Of a stretch of 64,000 bases of DNA, positions 9,340-17,960 are shown in pieces. Made by a program: the position numbers and the translations under genes. Source of the DNA: Luteimicrobium xylanilyticum (lineage in GTDB: Bacteria; Actinomycetota; Actinomycetes; Actinomycetales; Cellulomonadaceae). Where the stretch lies: the NCBI RefSeq assembly GCF_009429125.1, contig NZ_CP045529.1, positions 2,418,001-2,482,000 of the forward strand, given 5' to 3'. Under the pieces are notes generated by a model that saw nothing but the letters and a program-made list of their open reading frames with translations, did not search any database and was not told the origin of the DNA. Positions within the stretch are counted from its first letter, which is position 1, and each line of letters begins with the position of its first letter.

Positions 9340-10670
9340 CGCCCGATCCTCGCACCTGTCGCGCCGCCCGACCGACGCCCCGCGCGCACGGCCAGACGGA
9401 ACCCGCCGAGCGGGCTCGGTCCCGTCTCGACGGTCGCACCCGCGGCCTCCGCGCGTTCCCGGAGCCCGGCGAGCCCGTGCCCCGGCGCATCCCCCGGGGA
9501 GCCGGGGGCCGACGCACGACCGGGTGCGCCGTCGTCGTCGGGGCAGGGCTGCGCGCCGCGACCGTCGTCCTCGACGACGATCCGGTCGGGGGCGAGCGTC
9601 ACCACGACACGGCCGGCGGCCGCGTGCCGCAGGACGTTCGTGGTGCCCTCGCGCACCGCCCACGCGAACAGCTCGCGCAGGTCCTCCGGGACGGCGTCGA
9701 CGGCGCCCGGGAGCTGCGCGTCGATGCTCGCCGCGTCGAGGGCGCGGCGAGCCGCGGCGAGCTCGCCCGCGAGCGTGACGTGCCGCGTCGCCGCGACCAT
9801 GCCCCGCACGTCCGCGAGCGCCGACCGGGCCAGGGACTGGATGTCCGCGACCTCGGCGGCCGCCCGTCCCGGGTCCGCCGCGACGAGCCTCCCCGCGAGC
9901 TCGGACTTCACCGAGATCACGGTCAGCGAGTGGCCGAGGACGTCGTGCATGTCGCGGGCGATGCGCTCGCGCTCGCGGGAGACGGCGAGCGCAGCGACCT
10001 CCTCCTGGGCCAGCTGGAGCTGATGGTTGCGTTCGACGAGCTGGGCGAAGCCGTACGTCGCGAGGGTCGCGAGGACGAGGGCCGCGACGTTGCCGTCCTC
10101 GGGTTCCCAGCCCGGGACGACGCGTGGCAGGACGAGCATGACGACCACGAGGCCCACCGTGACGAGGAGGGCCCGGGGCGTGCGGAGCAGGTAGATCGCC
10201 GAGACGCTGATGAACACCGTGCCGACGAGGCCGTGCTCCTGCGCGGCGAGGCACGCGAGCACGACGCCGACGACCTGGATCGCGACGGAGACGAAGCCCC
10301 ACCGTCGGGCGATCCGGCCCTCCTCCGCGAAGGTGCGCCGCAGGAGGAACACGGACATGACGAACCCGGCTGCGCTGAGCGCGACGCCCACGATGCCGCA
10401 CCAGCGCAGCAGCGGGTCCGGGTTCGCCCACGACTCGCGGGCCGGCTCGCTGAGGAACACGACCCACACGGCGCCGAACAGCGGCCCGATGAGCCGCCAC
10501 ACGCGGCGTTGCCGGTCCTCCGTGGCGTTCGGGCCCGCGATCGCCTCCGCCACGGCGCGACCCATGACGTGACGGTCGTCGGCGTCGTCGGGCCCGGGGA
10601 CAAGAGGCACGCTCACGCGACCCACCGTAGTGGTGGGCCGCGTGCGCGCGCCGGAGAACAGGCTGGTCAC
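9336..10670 (-). CDS. DesK/NarX-type sensor histidine kinase
   Basis: This 444-residue membrane kinase has four to six hydrophobic segments between about residues 60 and 210, then a HisKA_3 dimerisation helix with ERERIARDMHDVLGHSLT, where His242 is the phospho-acceptor. The C-terminal HATPase_c domain includes the N box EGTTNVLRHA and the G1 box VVEDDGRG. The long membrane part with little extracellular sequence fits intramembrane-sensing kinases such as DesK. GTG 10670 overlaps the stop of the upstream permease gene as GTGA. It presumably phosphorylates the response regulator encoded next. Confidence 0.93.
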   Translation of the reverse strand: MTSLFSGARTRPTTTVGRVSVPLVPGPDDADDRHVMGRAVAEAIAGPNATEDRQRRVWRLIGPLFGAVWVVFLSEPARESWANPDPLLRWCGIVGVALSAAGFVMSVFLLRRTFAEEGRIARRWGFVSVAIQVVGVVLACLAAQEHGLVGTVFISVSAIYLLRTPRALLVTVGLVVVMLVLPRVVPGWEPEDGNVAALVLATLATYGFAQLVERNHQLQLAQEEVAALAVSRERERIARDMHDVLGHSLTVISVKSELAGRLVAADPGRAAAEVADIQSLARSALADVRGMVAATRHVTLAGELAAARRALDAASIDAQLPGAVDAVPEDLRELFAWAVREGTTNVLRHAAAGRVVVTLAPDRIVVEDDGRGAQPCPDDDGAPGRASAPGSPGDAPGHGLAGLRERAEAAGATVETGPSPLGGFRLAVRAGRRSGGATGARIGR

Positions 10671-11479
10671 ACGCGCGCCGTGTCCTTGCGGAACCGCCAC
10701 GCGGCGCCGAGCGCGAAGACGAGCGCCCACCCGACCACGTTCAGGACCGCGAGCCACGAGAAGCCGTCGCCGAGCGGCGCCCGGGTGAGCTCGGCGAGCC
10801 CGTAGGTCGGGACGAACTTCGCGACGTCGGCGAACCAGTTGTCCCCGAGGGGGACGAAGAGACCGCCGGCGAAGGACAGGAGGGCGAGCACGGGGCCGAG
10901 GATCTGCATGACGTTCTCGGACGGGAGCAGGTAGCCCATGAAGAGACCGAACGCGGCGAACACGAGCGACCCCGCCCAGGCGATGAGCGGCGCGAGGATC
11001 CAGGCGTAGAACGGCATGTGCGCCTTGCCGAGCGCGAGGCCCACGCCCATCGTGATGAGCACGGAGACGGCCCCGAGAGTCATGGTCGCGGCGACCTTCG
11101 TCACGACGTACGCCCAGGGGCGCAGGGGGGTCAGGCGCAGCTGCCGGGTCCAGCCCTGCGCGCGCTCGACGGACACGCTCGCGCCGCCCGAGGTGGCGGT
11201 GAGCAGCGCGCCGTAGAGCGCCATCGAGACGAGGATCCACGCCGTGACGTTGCCGTTGCCCGCCTTCTGGGTGGTGTAGTCGGATGCCGTCCCGAAGATC
11301 AGGAAGAACGCCGGCGGCATGATGAGCGAGAAGACCAGGGTGCGGCGGTTGCGCACGAACCGGCGGATCTCGAGCCGCAGGTAGGTCGCGCTCAGACCGC
11401 GGCGGGCGGCGGGGGTGCCGATCCGGGTCGGTGCGGGCCGGGCGGGGGTCGGCGCGGAGCCGGTGGCGAGCGTGCTCAT
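10667..11479 (-). CDS. ABC-2 type exporter permease
   Basis: This 270-residue membrane subunit is about the usual size for ABC-2 permeases. A Pro/Ala-rich cytoplasmic N-terminus is followed by LRLEIRRFVRNRRTLVFSL, typical of the segment before helix 1, and six hydrophobic helices. The ATPase is encoded immediately upstream with a 4-base ATGA overlap. Together with the downstream kinase and regulator this is the common actinobacterial exporter/two-component module, which often protects against lipid-active or antibiotic compounds. Substrate is unknown. Confidence 0.9.
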   Translation of the reverse strand: MSTLATGSAPTPARPAPTRIGTPAARRGLSATYLRLEIRRFVRNRRTLVFSLIMPPAFFLIFGTASDYTTQKAGNGNVTAWILVSMALYGALLTATSGGASVSVERAQGWTRQLRLTPLRPWAYVVTKVAATMTLGAVSVLITMGVGLALGKAHMPFYAWILAPLIAWAGSLVFAAFGLFMGYLLPSENVMQILGPVLALLSFAGGLFVPLGDNWFADVAKFVPTYGLAELTRAPLGDGFSWLAVLNVVGWALVFALGAAWRFRKDTARV

Positions 11480-12483
11480 CGGAGTGCTCCTTCGGTGGCG
11501 GTGACGGGCGCGGCTGTCGGCTCTGTCGGCGCAGCCTGGTTCGGGTGGGCCGAGGTGAGCGCGACGAACGCCTCCTCGAGGTTCTCGGCCGTGACCTCGA
11601 GGTCGCGCGCCTTGGTGCGCGTGAGGAGGTAGCGCGCCACCGTGTCGGAGTCCGACGTGCGGACGATGATGCGGTTCCCGCGCTCCTCGACCGAGTCGAC
11701 GCCGTCGAGCGCCCGGATCGAGTCGAGCACGTGGCCTGGCTCGGCCTCGGCGTCGAGCAGCGCGGTGACCGTGCGACCCGACGCGAGGTTCTTGACCTCG
11801 GCCGCGGAGCCGTCGGCGACGATCCGGCCCTGGCTGACGAGGACGATGCGGTCCGCGTAGGCGTCCGCCTCCTCGAGGTAGTGGGTCGCGAACACGACGG
11901 TGCGGCCGTGCGCGGCGTCCTGGCGGATCGCCGACCAGAACTCGCGGCGCCCCTCGACGTCCATGCCGGTCGTGGGCTCGTCGAGCAGCAGCAGGTCGGG
12001 CTCGGAGACGAGCGCCATCGCGAACCGCAGCCGCTGCTGCTGGCCGCCCGAGCACTTGCCGACCATGCGGTCGGCGATGTCGGCGATGCCGGCCCGCTCG
12101 AGGTACGGGAGCGGGGACCCGGCGCGGCCGAACAGCGACGCGGTGAGCTCGACGGTCTCGGCGACCGTGATGTCGCGGAGCAGACCGCCGGTCTGCATGA
12201 CGGCGGCGACGCGGCCCGCGGCGATCGCGTCCTCCGGGCTGCGGCCGAAGACCTCGAGCGTGCCCGACGACGGCCGCGACAGCCCGAGCACCATGTCGAT
12301 GGTCGTGGTCTTGCCGGCACCGTTCGGGCCGAGGAACGCGACGACCTCGCCCGGCATGATCGTGAGGTCGATGCCGTTCACGGCACGCACGGTGCCCGAC
12401 GGCGACGAGAACTGCTTGTGCAGCCCGTGCAGCGCGAGCGCGGGCGTCGTGGGGAGGCTTCGGGGCCCCTGCGGTGTGGTCAT
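11476..12483 (-). CDS. ABC-2 type exporter ATP-binding protein
   Basis: This 335-residue ATPase powers the exporter. Walker A is GPNGAGKTT at residues 52-60, the signature is CSGGQQQR, and Walker B LLLLDEPTTGMD; all are intact. About 90 C-terminal residues after the ATPase core resemble the accessory domain of drug-exporter ATPases such as DrrA. ATG 12483 was chosen over the in-frame ATG at 12519 because AGGAT lies at suitable spacing. First gene of the four-gene unit and divergent from the sigma factor gene. Confidence 0.93.
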   Translation of the reverse strand: MTTPQGPRSLPTTPALALHGLHKQFSSPSGTVRAVNGIDLTIMPGEVVAFLGPNGAGKTTTIDMVLGLSRPSSGTLEVFGRSPEDAIAAGRVAAVMQTGGLLRDITVAETVELTASLFGRAGSPLPYLERAGIADIADRMVGKCSGGQQQRLRFAMALVSEPDLLLLDEPTTGMDVEGRREFWSAIRQDAAHGRTVVFATHYLEEADAYADRIVLVSQGRIVADGSAAEVKNLASGRTVTALLDAEAEPGHVLDSIRALDGVDSVEERGNRIIVRTSDSDTVARYLLTRTKARDLEVTAENLEEAFVALTSAHPNQAAPTEPTAAPVTATEGALR

Positions 12484-12526
12484 GGCACCATCCTGGGCGA
12501 ACCTGCAGGTCAGCGGCACCGACGAC

Positions 12527-12554
12527 TGTCACGGGCCGCTCATGACATCTGTCA
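12527..12554 (-). promoter_or_regulatory. Candidate response-regulator operator upstream of the ABC exporter
   Basis: TGACATCTGTCA at 12543-12554 is a dyad with arms TGACA/TGTCA. A second TGTCACGG copy begins at 12527, 23 bases from the one at 12550, about two helical turns. Two-turn phasing of a dyad and a half-site suits a dimeric LuxR-type regulator such as the one encoded at the end of this operon. The link is inferred from position only. Confidence 0.4.
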
Positions 12555-12584
12555 CGGCTCGATCCGTGAGGAACGGACGAAGAG

Positions 12585-12610
12585 GCAACCTTTCCGCGCT
12601 GACGCACGTC
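12585..12610 (+). promoter_or_regulatory. ECF-type promoter before the sigma factor gene
   Basis: GCAACC at 12585-12590 and CGTC at 12607-12610 are 16 bases apart, matching the general ECF pattern of an AAC-containing -35 and CGTC -10. The ATG lies 18 bases after CGTC. This suggests that the sigma factor drives its own gene. Confidence 0.45.
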
Positions 12611-12628
12611 TTCTACGGTGTGACCACC

Positions 12629-13252
12629 ATGGCGACGCACACCCCACGCTCAGGACGCCCGAGGCGGCAGTCCGGCGGCGTCGCCACCGGCAGCGTCGAG
12701 GTCGTCGTGCTCGACGACACGGACGCCGACGACGCCGAGCCCGACCGCCACGGGCGCGACGCCGCGTTCACGGCTTTCGTGGAGCAGAGCTCGCCGACCC
12801 TGCTGCGCACCGCGTGGTTCCTGTGCGGGGACGCCCACCGGGCGGAGGAGCTCGTGCAGCACGCCCTCGTCCGGACGTACGCGGCCTGGTCGAGCGCGAG
12901 CCGGGGAGACCCGCTGGCCTACGCGCGCCGGGTGCTCATGAACCTCCGGACGGACTCGTGGCGGCGGCGGCGTCGAGAGGTCCTCAGCGCGCCCGAGGAC
13001 CTCCCCGAGGCGGGCGGCCGGGCGGACGAGCACACCGTCACGCACGACCGCGACGAGCTCGTGCGCGCGCTCGCGCTTCTGACACCACGACAGCGTCGGA
13101 TCGTGGTGCTCCGGCACCTCGTCGGGCTTTCCGAGGCCGAGGTCGCCGCGGCGCTCGGCGTCAGCGTCGGGACCGTGAAGTCGACGACGCACCGGAGCCT
13201 GGCCACGCTGCGAGCGGCGCTGTCGCAGCCCGAGCCGCAGGAGACCCGATGA
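12629..13252 (+). CDS. SigE-family RNA polymerase sigma-70 factor (ECF type)
   Basis: This 207-residue extracytoplasmic-function sigma factor has a 45-residue Asp/Gly/Arg-rich N-terminal extension, region 2 (FTAFVEQSSPTLLRTAWFLC ending in TDSWRRRRR) and region 4 (LTPRQRRIVVLRHLVGLSEA, then VSVGTVKSTTHRSLATLR). It matches the actinobacterial SigE-like family. ATG 12629 follows an ECF-like promoter, and the stop overlaps the next gene as ATGA, indicating that the downstream membrane protein is made with it. A role in envelope stress is inferred from the family and from the divergent exporter/two-component operon. Confidence 0.9.
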   Translation: MATHTPRSGRPRRQSGGVATGSVEVVVLDDTDADDAEPDRHGRDAAFTAFVEQSSPTLLRTAWFLCGDAHRAEELVQHALVRTYAAWSSASRGDPLAYARRVLMNLRTDSWRRRRREVLSAPEDLPEAGGRADEHTVTHDRDELVRALALLTPRQRRIVVLRHLVGLSEAEVAAALGVSVGTVKSTTHRSLATLRAALSQPEPQETR

Positions 13253-14628
13253 CCGCGTCCGGCCCCGACCCCGCCGACGAGCTCCGTGCCCGCGCCGAGG
13301 CAGCGGTACCCCCGATGTCCCTCGATCCTGCCGTCGTCCTGGCGCACGGCCGCCGCCGCGTCCGACGACGCACGGTCACCGCCGGCGTCAGCGGCGTCCT
13401 GGCCTGCGCCGCGGTCCTCGCGGTCGTGGCGGGCGGCGTCGTGCGGGACTCTCCCACCCCGCACGGTGCCGTGGCCGCCCCGCCCCCCACCGCGACCGGA
13501 ACGCCGACGCCGTCTCCGACGAACGCCCCGACGCCCCGCCCGCTCGCACCCGGCGTGGTCGCGGCTGCCGGGCGGCTCTCGGCCGACGAGCTCGGCCAGG
13601 TCGACCTCGGAGCCTGGGAGGGCGTGCCCGTCTGGTGGGCGGACGGCGAGCTGCACGTCCAGGCCGACTCGGACGACGCGGTGAGCGCGAGCCGCAGCAC
13701 CGACGACGCCCGGGTCGAGCTCGTGGCACCCGGACCTGCCCGTCGTGGCGTCTACGCGTGGGGAACATCCCCGCGGGACGACCCGGGCGCCGCACCGTAC
13801 CTGTGGACGACGGCGCGTCCGACCGGCTCCCCCGGCGAGGGACCGCTCGTCGTCCGGGTTCCGACGTTCACGGTCGCCGGGGGCGCGGGAAGCGGTCCGC
13901 AGTGGGCCGCCGGGCTGTTCGGCATCGACGTTGACGTCTCCGACACCCGACAGATCGGGGTCGTGTTCCGGAGCGAGGACGGCACGCTGAGCACGCCCGA
14001 CTGCCCCGACCTCGCCGCCCGCACCTGCATGGACCCGCTCCCCCCGTCTGTCGCGAACGCCCTCACGACGCTGACCGGCTCGGCCGCCGCGCCGTCGTCG
14101 GGCACAGGCAACGGGCACACGACCCTCGACGCACAGGATCGCGAGCTCCGGGAGCGCGCACGCCGGCTCATGGCTTCCATGGCCGACGCGATCGACGACG
14201 GGGGCGAGAGCAAGGACGACCCCGGCGTCGGCGCCTCCTGGACGACGCTCGACCACCGGCTCGACACGCTCGTCACCGACGCCGAGACGCAAGGGTTCTC
14301 CCGCGGAGACGACGGCGCACGCGTGGTGGAGCTGGGCTTCTTCACCTACCCCGACTTCCTGCACGGGCGGTCGGCCGAGTGGGTCGGCTGGCTCGACGGC
14401 GAGCGCGTGACCGTCTCCCTCGAGGGCGAGTCGGGCAGGCTCCGCTACGTCGGGCCGGGTGCCGGCGGCGGGCGGGTCGACGTGCTGCTCCCGTCCGACG
14501 GCGCCCGGCTGGTCGACGTCGTGGCGCACGCGTACGACGAGTGCCTGGTGGGTTCGGTGCTGGGCTTCACCGACACGAAGGGCAGGGACCACCACCTCGA
14601 CCTGCTGACGCGCACCTGGCTCGACTGA
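13249..14628 (+). CDS. Membrane-anchored protein co-translated with the sigma factor
   Basis: The product has 459 residues. Residues 1-44 form a charged cytoplasmic segment ending in HGRRRVRRR, residues 45-65 a single hydrophobic helix, residues 70-105 a Pro/Thr/Ala-rich linker, and the remainder an extracytoplasmic domain that I do not recognise. This topology (short inside segment, one helix, large outside domain) is that of membrane regulators encoded after SigE-type factors in actinobacteria. The inside segment lacks the HxxxCxxC motif of zinc anti-sigma factors, so an anti-sigma role is only suggested by the ATGA overlap. It could instead be a sigma-controlled envelope protein. Confidence 0.75.
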   Translation: MTASGPDPADELRARAEAAVPPMSLDPAVVLAHGRRRVRRRTVTAGVSGVLACAAVLAVVAGGVVRDSPTPHGAVAAPPPTATGTPTPSPTNAPTPRPLAPGVVAAAGRLSADELGQVDLGAWEGVPVWWADGELHVQADSDDAVSASRSTDDARVELVAPGPARRGVYAWGTSPRDDPGAAPYLWTTARPTGSPGEGPLVVRVPTFTVAGGAGSGPQWAAGLFGIDVDVSDTRQIGVVFRSEDGTLSTPDCPDLAARTCMDPLPPSVANALTTLTGSAAAPSSGTGNGHTTLDAQDRELRERARRLMASMADAIDDGGESKDDPGVGASWTTLDHRLDTLVTDAETQGFSRGDDGARVVELGFFTYPDFLHGRSAEWVGWLDGERVTVSLEGESGRLRYVGPGAGGGRVDVLLPSDGARLVDVVAHAYDECLVGSVLGFTDTKGRDHHLDLLTRTWLD

Positions 14629-14650
14629 GCGCCGCCGCCGCCGTGCGAGG

Positions 14651-14914
14651 CGTGAACGCGTCAAGCGTTACCAGGGCGCGACGGTCGACGAGGCGATGCG
14701 CCTCATGGCCGCGATGGGGGTTCGCGAGCCGCGCGCGCTCACGCCGGCCCATCTGCGCCGACGCGTCACGACGTCGGACGTGCGCTCGTACGCCGAGATC
14801 TTCGAGTGGTTGTCTCCCGGCGAGCTGCTGGGCGATCCGCCCGAGACCTGGGCGGCGGACTGGGCAGCCGCCTCGGCGGACCGGTTCGGACCGGTCGCCG
14901 CACCGGTGCGCTGA
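14651..14914 (+). pseudogene. C-terminal remnant of an FMN-binding glutamate-synthase-like protein
   Basis: An open frame without a usable start codon reads RERVKRYQGATVDEA, then TTSDVRSYAEIFEWLSPGEL and ADWAAASADRF before a stop at 14914. The pattern resembles the last 80 or so residues of actinobacterial FMN-binding glutamate-synthase-family proteins, which end with a RSYAE..WLEPGELL block. Those proteins are about 500 residues long; the whole flavin-binding part is missing. The in-frame ATG at 14696 has no spaced ribosome site. The remnant begins right after the preceding stop codon, suggesting a deletion that fused flanking DNA. Family assignment is from memory of the pattern. Confidence 0.5.
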
Positions 14915-14957
14915 CCGGCGGCCCGGCCGGAAGCTCAGCTCCCGGCCGGGCCGCCGG
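14915..14957. terminator. Bidirectional stem-loop terminator before glyS
   Basis: A 16-base-pair GC stem pairs 14915-14930 with 14942-14957 around an 11-base loop. It lies immediately after the stop of the remnant frame and just downstream of glyS, so it can terminate both directions. Confidence 0.65.
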
Positions 14958-14963
14958 ACGACG

Positions 14964-16349
14964 TCAGGCGCCGACGAGGTGCGTCGCCAGGTACGGGGTG
15001 ACCTGGTCGAGCGCGACGCGCTCCTGCTTCATCGAGTCGCGGTGCCTGATGGTCACGGCCTGGTCGTCGAGCGTGTCGAAGTCGACCGTGATGCAGAACG
15101 GCGTGCCGATCTCGTCCTGGCGACGGTAGCGGCGGCCGATCGCGCCGGCGTCGTCGAAGTCGACGTTCCACGCCTGGCGCAGCTCGGCGGCGAGGTCGCG
15201 CGCCTTCGGCGACAGCGCCTCGTTGCGCGACAGCGGCAGGACGGCGGCCTTGACGGGCGCGAGGCGCGGGTCGAGCCGCAGCACGGTGCGCTTGTCGACG
15301 CCGCCCTTGGCGTTGGGCGCCTCGTCCTCGGCGTAGGCCTCGACGAGGAACGCCATGAGGGACCGGGTCAGACCGGCCGCGGGCTCGATGACGTACGGCA
15401 CCCAGCGCTCGTTCTTCTCCTGGTCGAAGTAGGAGAGGTCCTTCCCGGAGTGCTCGCTGTGCGTCTTGAGGTCGAAGTCCGTCCGGTTGGCGATGCCCTC
15501 GAGCTCGCCCCACTCGGAGCCCTGGAAGCCGAACCGGTACTCGATGTCCACGGTGCGCGTCGAGTAGTGGGAGAGCTTCTCCTTCGGGTGCTCGTAGCTC
15601 CGCAGGTTCTCGGGCGAGATCCCGAGACCCGTGTACCAGGCGGTCCGGGTGTCGATCCAGTACTGGTGCCACTCGGCGTCGGTGCCGGGCTCCACGAAGA
15701 ACTCCATCTCCATCTGCTCGAACTCGCGCGTGCGGAAGATGAAGTTGCCGGGCGTGATCTCGTTGCGGAACGACTTGCCGATCTGCGCGATGCCGAACGG
15801 GGGCTTCTTGCGCGCAGCCGACGACACGTTGCCGAAGTTCACGAAGATGCCCTGCGCCGTCTCGGGCCGCAGGTAGTGCAGGCCGGACTCGTCCTCGACG
15901 GGGCCGAGGTAGGTCTTGAGCATCATGTTGAAGTCGCGGGGCTCGGTCCACTGGCCGCGCGTGCCGCAGTTGGGGCAGACGATCTCGGCGAGGCCGCCCT
16001 CGGGCGCGCGGCCCTTCTTCTCCTCGAACTCCTCGATCATCTGGTCCTCGCGGAACCGCTTGTGGCAGTGGAGGCACTCGGTGAGCGGGTCGGTGAAGAC
16101 GCCGACGTGACCGGAGGCGACCCAGACCTGGCGCGGCAGGATGACCGCGGAGTCAAGGCCGACGATGTCGTCGCGGCTCGTGACCATCGCGCGCCACCAC
16201 TGGCGCTTGATGTTCTCCTTGAGCTCGACGCCGAGCGGCCCGTAGTCCCACGCGGAGCGGGTACCGCCGTAGATCTCGCCGGACGGGAAGACGAAGCCTC
16301 GCCGCTTGGCGAGCGAGACGACGGCGTCGAGACGGGAGACAGGGGCCAC
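14964..16349 (-). CDS. glyS: Glycyl-tRNA synthetase, alpha2 dimer type
   Basis: This 461-residue class II synthetase charges tRNA-Gly. It is the homodimeric type used by actinobacteria. Visible motifs are [14 protein letters not shown] near the N-terminus, a zinc-binding pair ECLHC (91-95) with a later VCPNC, RPETAQG (161-167), the class II motif 2 [19 protein letters not shown] (from residue 195), and motif 3 [11 protein letters not shown] chose GTG 16349 because GAGGAG lies six bases upstream and the length then equals the family norm; an in-frame ATG at 16418 would add a non-conserved 23-residue tail. The zur gene lies divergently upstream. Confidence 0.95.
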   Translation of the reverse strand: MAPVSRLDAVVSLAKRRGFVFPSGEIYGGTRSAWDYGPLGVELKENIKRQWWRAMVTSRDDIVGLDSAVILPRQVWVASGHVGVFTDPLTECLHCHKRFREDQMIEEFEEKKGRAPEGGLAEIVCPNCGTRGQWTEPRDFNMMLKTYLGPVEDESGLHYLRPETAQGIFVNFGNVSSAARKKPPFGIAQIGKSFRNEITPGNFIFRTREFEQMEMEFFVEPGTDAEWHQYWIDTRTAWYTGLGISPENLRSYEHPKEKLSHYSTRTVDIEYRFGFQGSEWGELEGIANRTDFDLKTHSEHSGKDLSYFDQEKNERWVPYVIEPAAGLTRSLMAFLVEAYAEDEAPNAKGGVDKRTVLRLDPRLAPVKAAVLPLSRNEALSPKARDLAAELRQAWNVDFDDAGAIGRRYRRQDEIGTPFCITVDFDTLDDQAVTIRHRDSMKQERVALDQVTPYLATHLVGA

Positions 16350-16476
16350 GGGGCACTCCTCGAAGACGGCTGCCCGCATGGCGTGCGGGCAGGTGGGGGG
16401 GTTTCGTTCGGAGGTCACAGCCTACCGGTCGAGCCCGGTCCGCCCGCCGTGCTTTGACATCGCTCGCACCGCTAGA

Positions 16477-16490
16477 TGAGAATGAGAATC
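16477..16490 (+). promoter_or_regulatory. Candidate Fur/Zur box upstream of zur
   Basis: TGAGAATGAGAATC is a Fur-superfamily-like box with two TGAGAAT steps, lying about 38 bases before the zur start. The surrounding DNA is otherwise very GC-rich, which makes the AT-rich element stand out. Autoregulation of zur is inferred. Confidence 0.4.
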
Positions 16491-16527
16491 GACAAGGAGC
16501 ATCCGCCGACCCCGCCGGAGACCAGCC

Positions 16528-16917
16528 GTGCAGCGCATCACCAAGCAGCGCGTCGCCGTCCAGCACGCCCTCGACGACCTGGACGACTTCCGCTCCGCGC
16601 AGCAGCTCCACGAGCTGCTGCGCTCCCAGGGCGACGGCATCGGCCTCGCGACCGTGTACCGCGCGCTCCAGGCGCTCGCCGACGACGGCGCGGTCGACGT
16701 CCTGCGGACCGAGGGCGGCGAGAACGTCTACCGCCGCTGCGCCAGGCAGGAGCACCACCACCACCTCGTGTGCCGCACCTGCGGCCGGGCGGTCGAGATC
16801 GACGGGCCGACCGTGGAAGCCTGGGCGGCGTCCGTCGGCGCGCAGCACGGCTTCACCGACATCCAGCACACCGTCGAGCTCTTCGGGACCTGCGCCGACT
16901 GCCGCGCTGCGAGCTGA
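16528..16917 (+). CDS. zur: Zinc uptake regulator Zur (Fur family)
   Basis: This 129-residue metal-sensing repressor has an N-terminal winged helix (KQRVAVQHALDDLDDFRSAQ, recognition helix GLATVYRALQAL) and a C-terminal dimerisation and metal domain. Four histidines at 76-79 precede Cys82 and Cys85, and the second CxxC pair is Cys122/Cys125, giving the structural zinc site of Fur proteins. The sequence HHHHLVCRTCGRAVEI and the short tail without extra histidines favour Zur over Fur. GTG 16528 has GGAG nine bases upstream. Divergent from glyS, the usual actinobacterial arrangement. Confidence 0.9.
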   Translation: MQRITKQRVAVQHALDDLDDFRSAQQLHELLRSQGDGIGLATVYRALQALADDGAVDVLRTEGGENVYRRCARQEHHHHLVCRTCGRAVEIDGPTVEAWAASVGAQHGFTDIQHTVELFGTCADCRAAS

Positions 16918-16971
16918 GCTCGGCCGGCGACCGCCGCGGACCCGACAGGAGCGGGCTGCGGGCCCGACGGC

Positions 16972-17328
16972 CTACTCGTGCGTCGCGACGTCGAACAGGT
17001 TGCCGTCCGGGTCCGCCAAGGTCGTCCACGTGAAGTCGCCGACCGCGTTCTCGCCGACGACGGTCGCGCCCTCGCCGACGAGGCGCTCCACCTCGGCGAG
17101 CCGGTCCGCGGTGCCGAGGTCGAGGTGCAGGCGGTTCTTCCCCGGCGTCGGGTCCTCGACCTTCTGGAACCCGAGGATGACGCCCGGAGCGCCCTGCCCC
17201 GGACGCACCTCGCACCACCAGCCGTCCGCCTCGTCGACGAACGTCCCGCCCGTCTGACGTGCCCACCAGGACGCCAGGGCGCGGGCGTCGCCGGTGTCGA
17301 CCGTGATCATGCCGAGCTCGAGAGTCAT
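16972..17328 (-). CDS. VOC (glyoxalase/bleomycin-resistance fold) protein
   Basis: This 118-residue protein has two beta-alpha-beta-beta-beta halves. The first begins LGMITVDTGDARALASWWAR, and the second contains NRLHLDLGTAD and ends DPDGNLFDVATHE, as in the VOC superfamily. Candidate metal ligands are His in NRLHLDL and Glu in the final ATHE; the first-half ligand is not clear, so it may not be an enzyme. The ATG overlaps the stop of the GNAT gene. Substrate is unknown; members act as lyases, dioxygenases or drug-binding proteins. Confidence 0.85.
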   Translation of the reverse strand: MTLELGMITVDTGDARALASWWARQTGGTFVDEADGWWCEVRPGQGAPGVILGFQKVEDPTPGKNRLHLDLGTADRLAEVERLVGEGATVVGENAVGDFTWTTLADPDGNLFDVATHE

Positions 17329-17960
17329 GGCTCGACGGTAGGGCCGGCCGCTGCCTCGCGCTCGTCGGGCTCGTCCTGGCCGCCCACCAGTCGTGCCAGC
17401 ACCTCGTCGGAGACGCCGCGGTCCGCGAAGATCAGCCGGACCGCGGACGGGTCCGGGTTGCGTCGGTCGGGACCGCGCCAGACCTGCGTCAGCCCGGCAC
17501 GCTCGACGACGGCCCGCGACCGCACGTTGTGCTCGAGGAGGCTCGCGACGACCGGGCGCGCGGCGTCGACGCGGGCGGCCCAGTCGCGCGCCGCCCGCAC
17601 GAGCTCGGTCGCGTACCCCTGCCCCTGGGACGCCGGCCGGAGCCGGTAGTAGAGGTTCCAGGCGACCTCGCGGACGCCCAGGCAGCCACCCACCCCGAGC
17701 AGGATCCGCGAGCCAGGGTCGCGCAAGGTCCAGTAGCCCAGGCCGTCGCGCCGCCATCCCGACGCACAGACCCCGGCGAACTCCTCGGTCTGCGAGCGCT
17801 CGACGTGACGACCCGAGGGGAAGTGCCACCAGACCGCCGGGTCGGTGTTGAGGGCGAACAGGTCGTCGACGTCACCCTGCCCGACCGCGCTGAGCAGCAG
17901 CCGCTCGGTGCGCACGACCCAGGGCGGACCGACGGCGTCCGTGCCCTGCTGCTCGTTCAC
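17325..17960 (-). CDS. GNAT-family N-acetyltransferase (RimJ/RimL-like)
   Basis: This 211-residue acetyltransferase transfers acetyl groups from acetyl-CoA. The N-terminal [20 protein letters not shown] is typical of the RimJ/RimL-like Acetyltransf_3 group, and the acetyl-CoA loop R/Q-x-x-G-x-G/A appears as [17 protein letters not shown]. The later [15 protein letters not shown] is the usual motif B region. GTG 17960 overlaps the uppS stop as GTGA, and the VOC gene overlaps its own stop, so it is part of the recO-uppS-GNAT-VOC unit. Substrate not predictable. Confidence 0.88.
   Translation of the reverse strand: MNEQQGTDAVGPPWVVRTERLLLSAVGQGDVDDLFALNTDPAVWWHFPSGRHVERSQTEEFAGVCASGWRRDGLGYWTLRDPGSRILLGVGGCLGVREVAWNLYYRLRPASQGQGYATELVRAARDWAARVDAARPVVASLLEHNVRSRAVVERAGLTQVWRGPDRRNPDPSAVRLIFADRGVSDEVLARLVGGQDEPDEREAAAGPTVEP

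Noticed and set aside
9336-12320. 994-codon minus-strand frame spanning kinase and exporter genes
   Set aside because: Only the last 444 codons are real kinase sequence; the rest is a Ser/Arg-rich shadow of the permease and ATPase in their own frames.
11431-14628. 1065-codon plus-strand frame ending with the sigma-partner protein
   Set aside because: The first 600 codons are the shadow of the ABC and sigma genes; the true gene starts at the ATGA overlap at 13249.
14696-14914. Independent 72-residue small protein starting at ATG 14696
   Set aside because: No ribosome site and conserved-looking sequence continues upstream of the ATG, so a truncated larger gene fits better.
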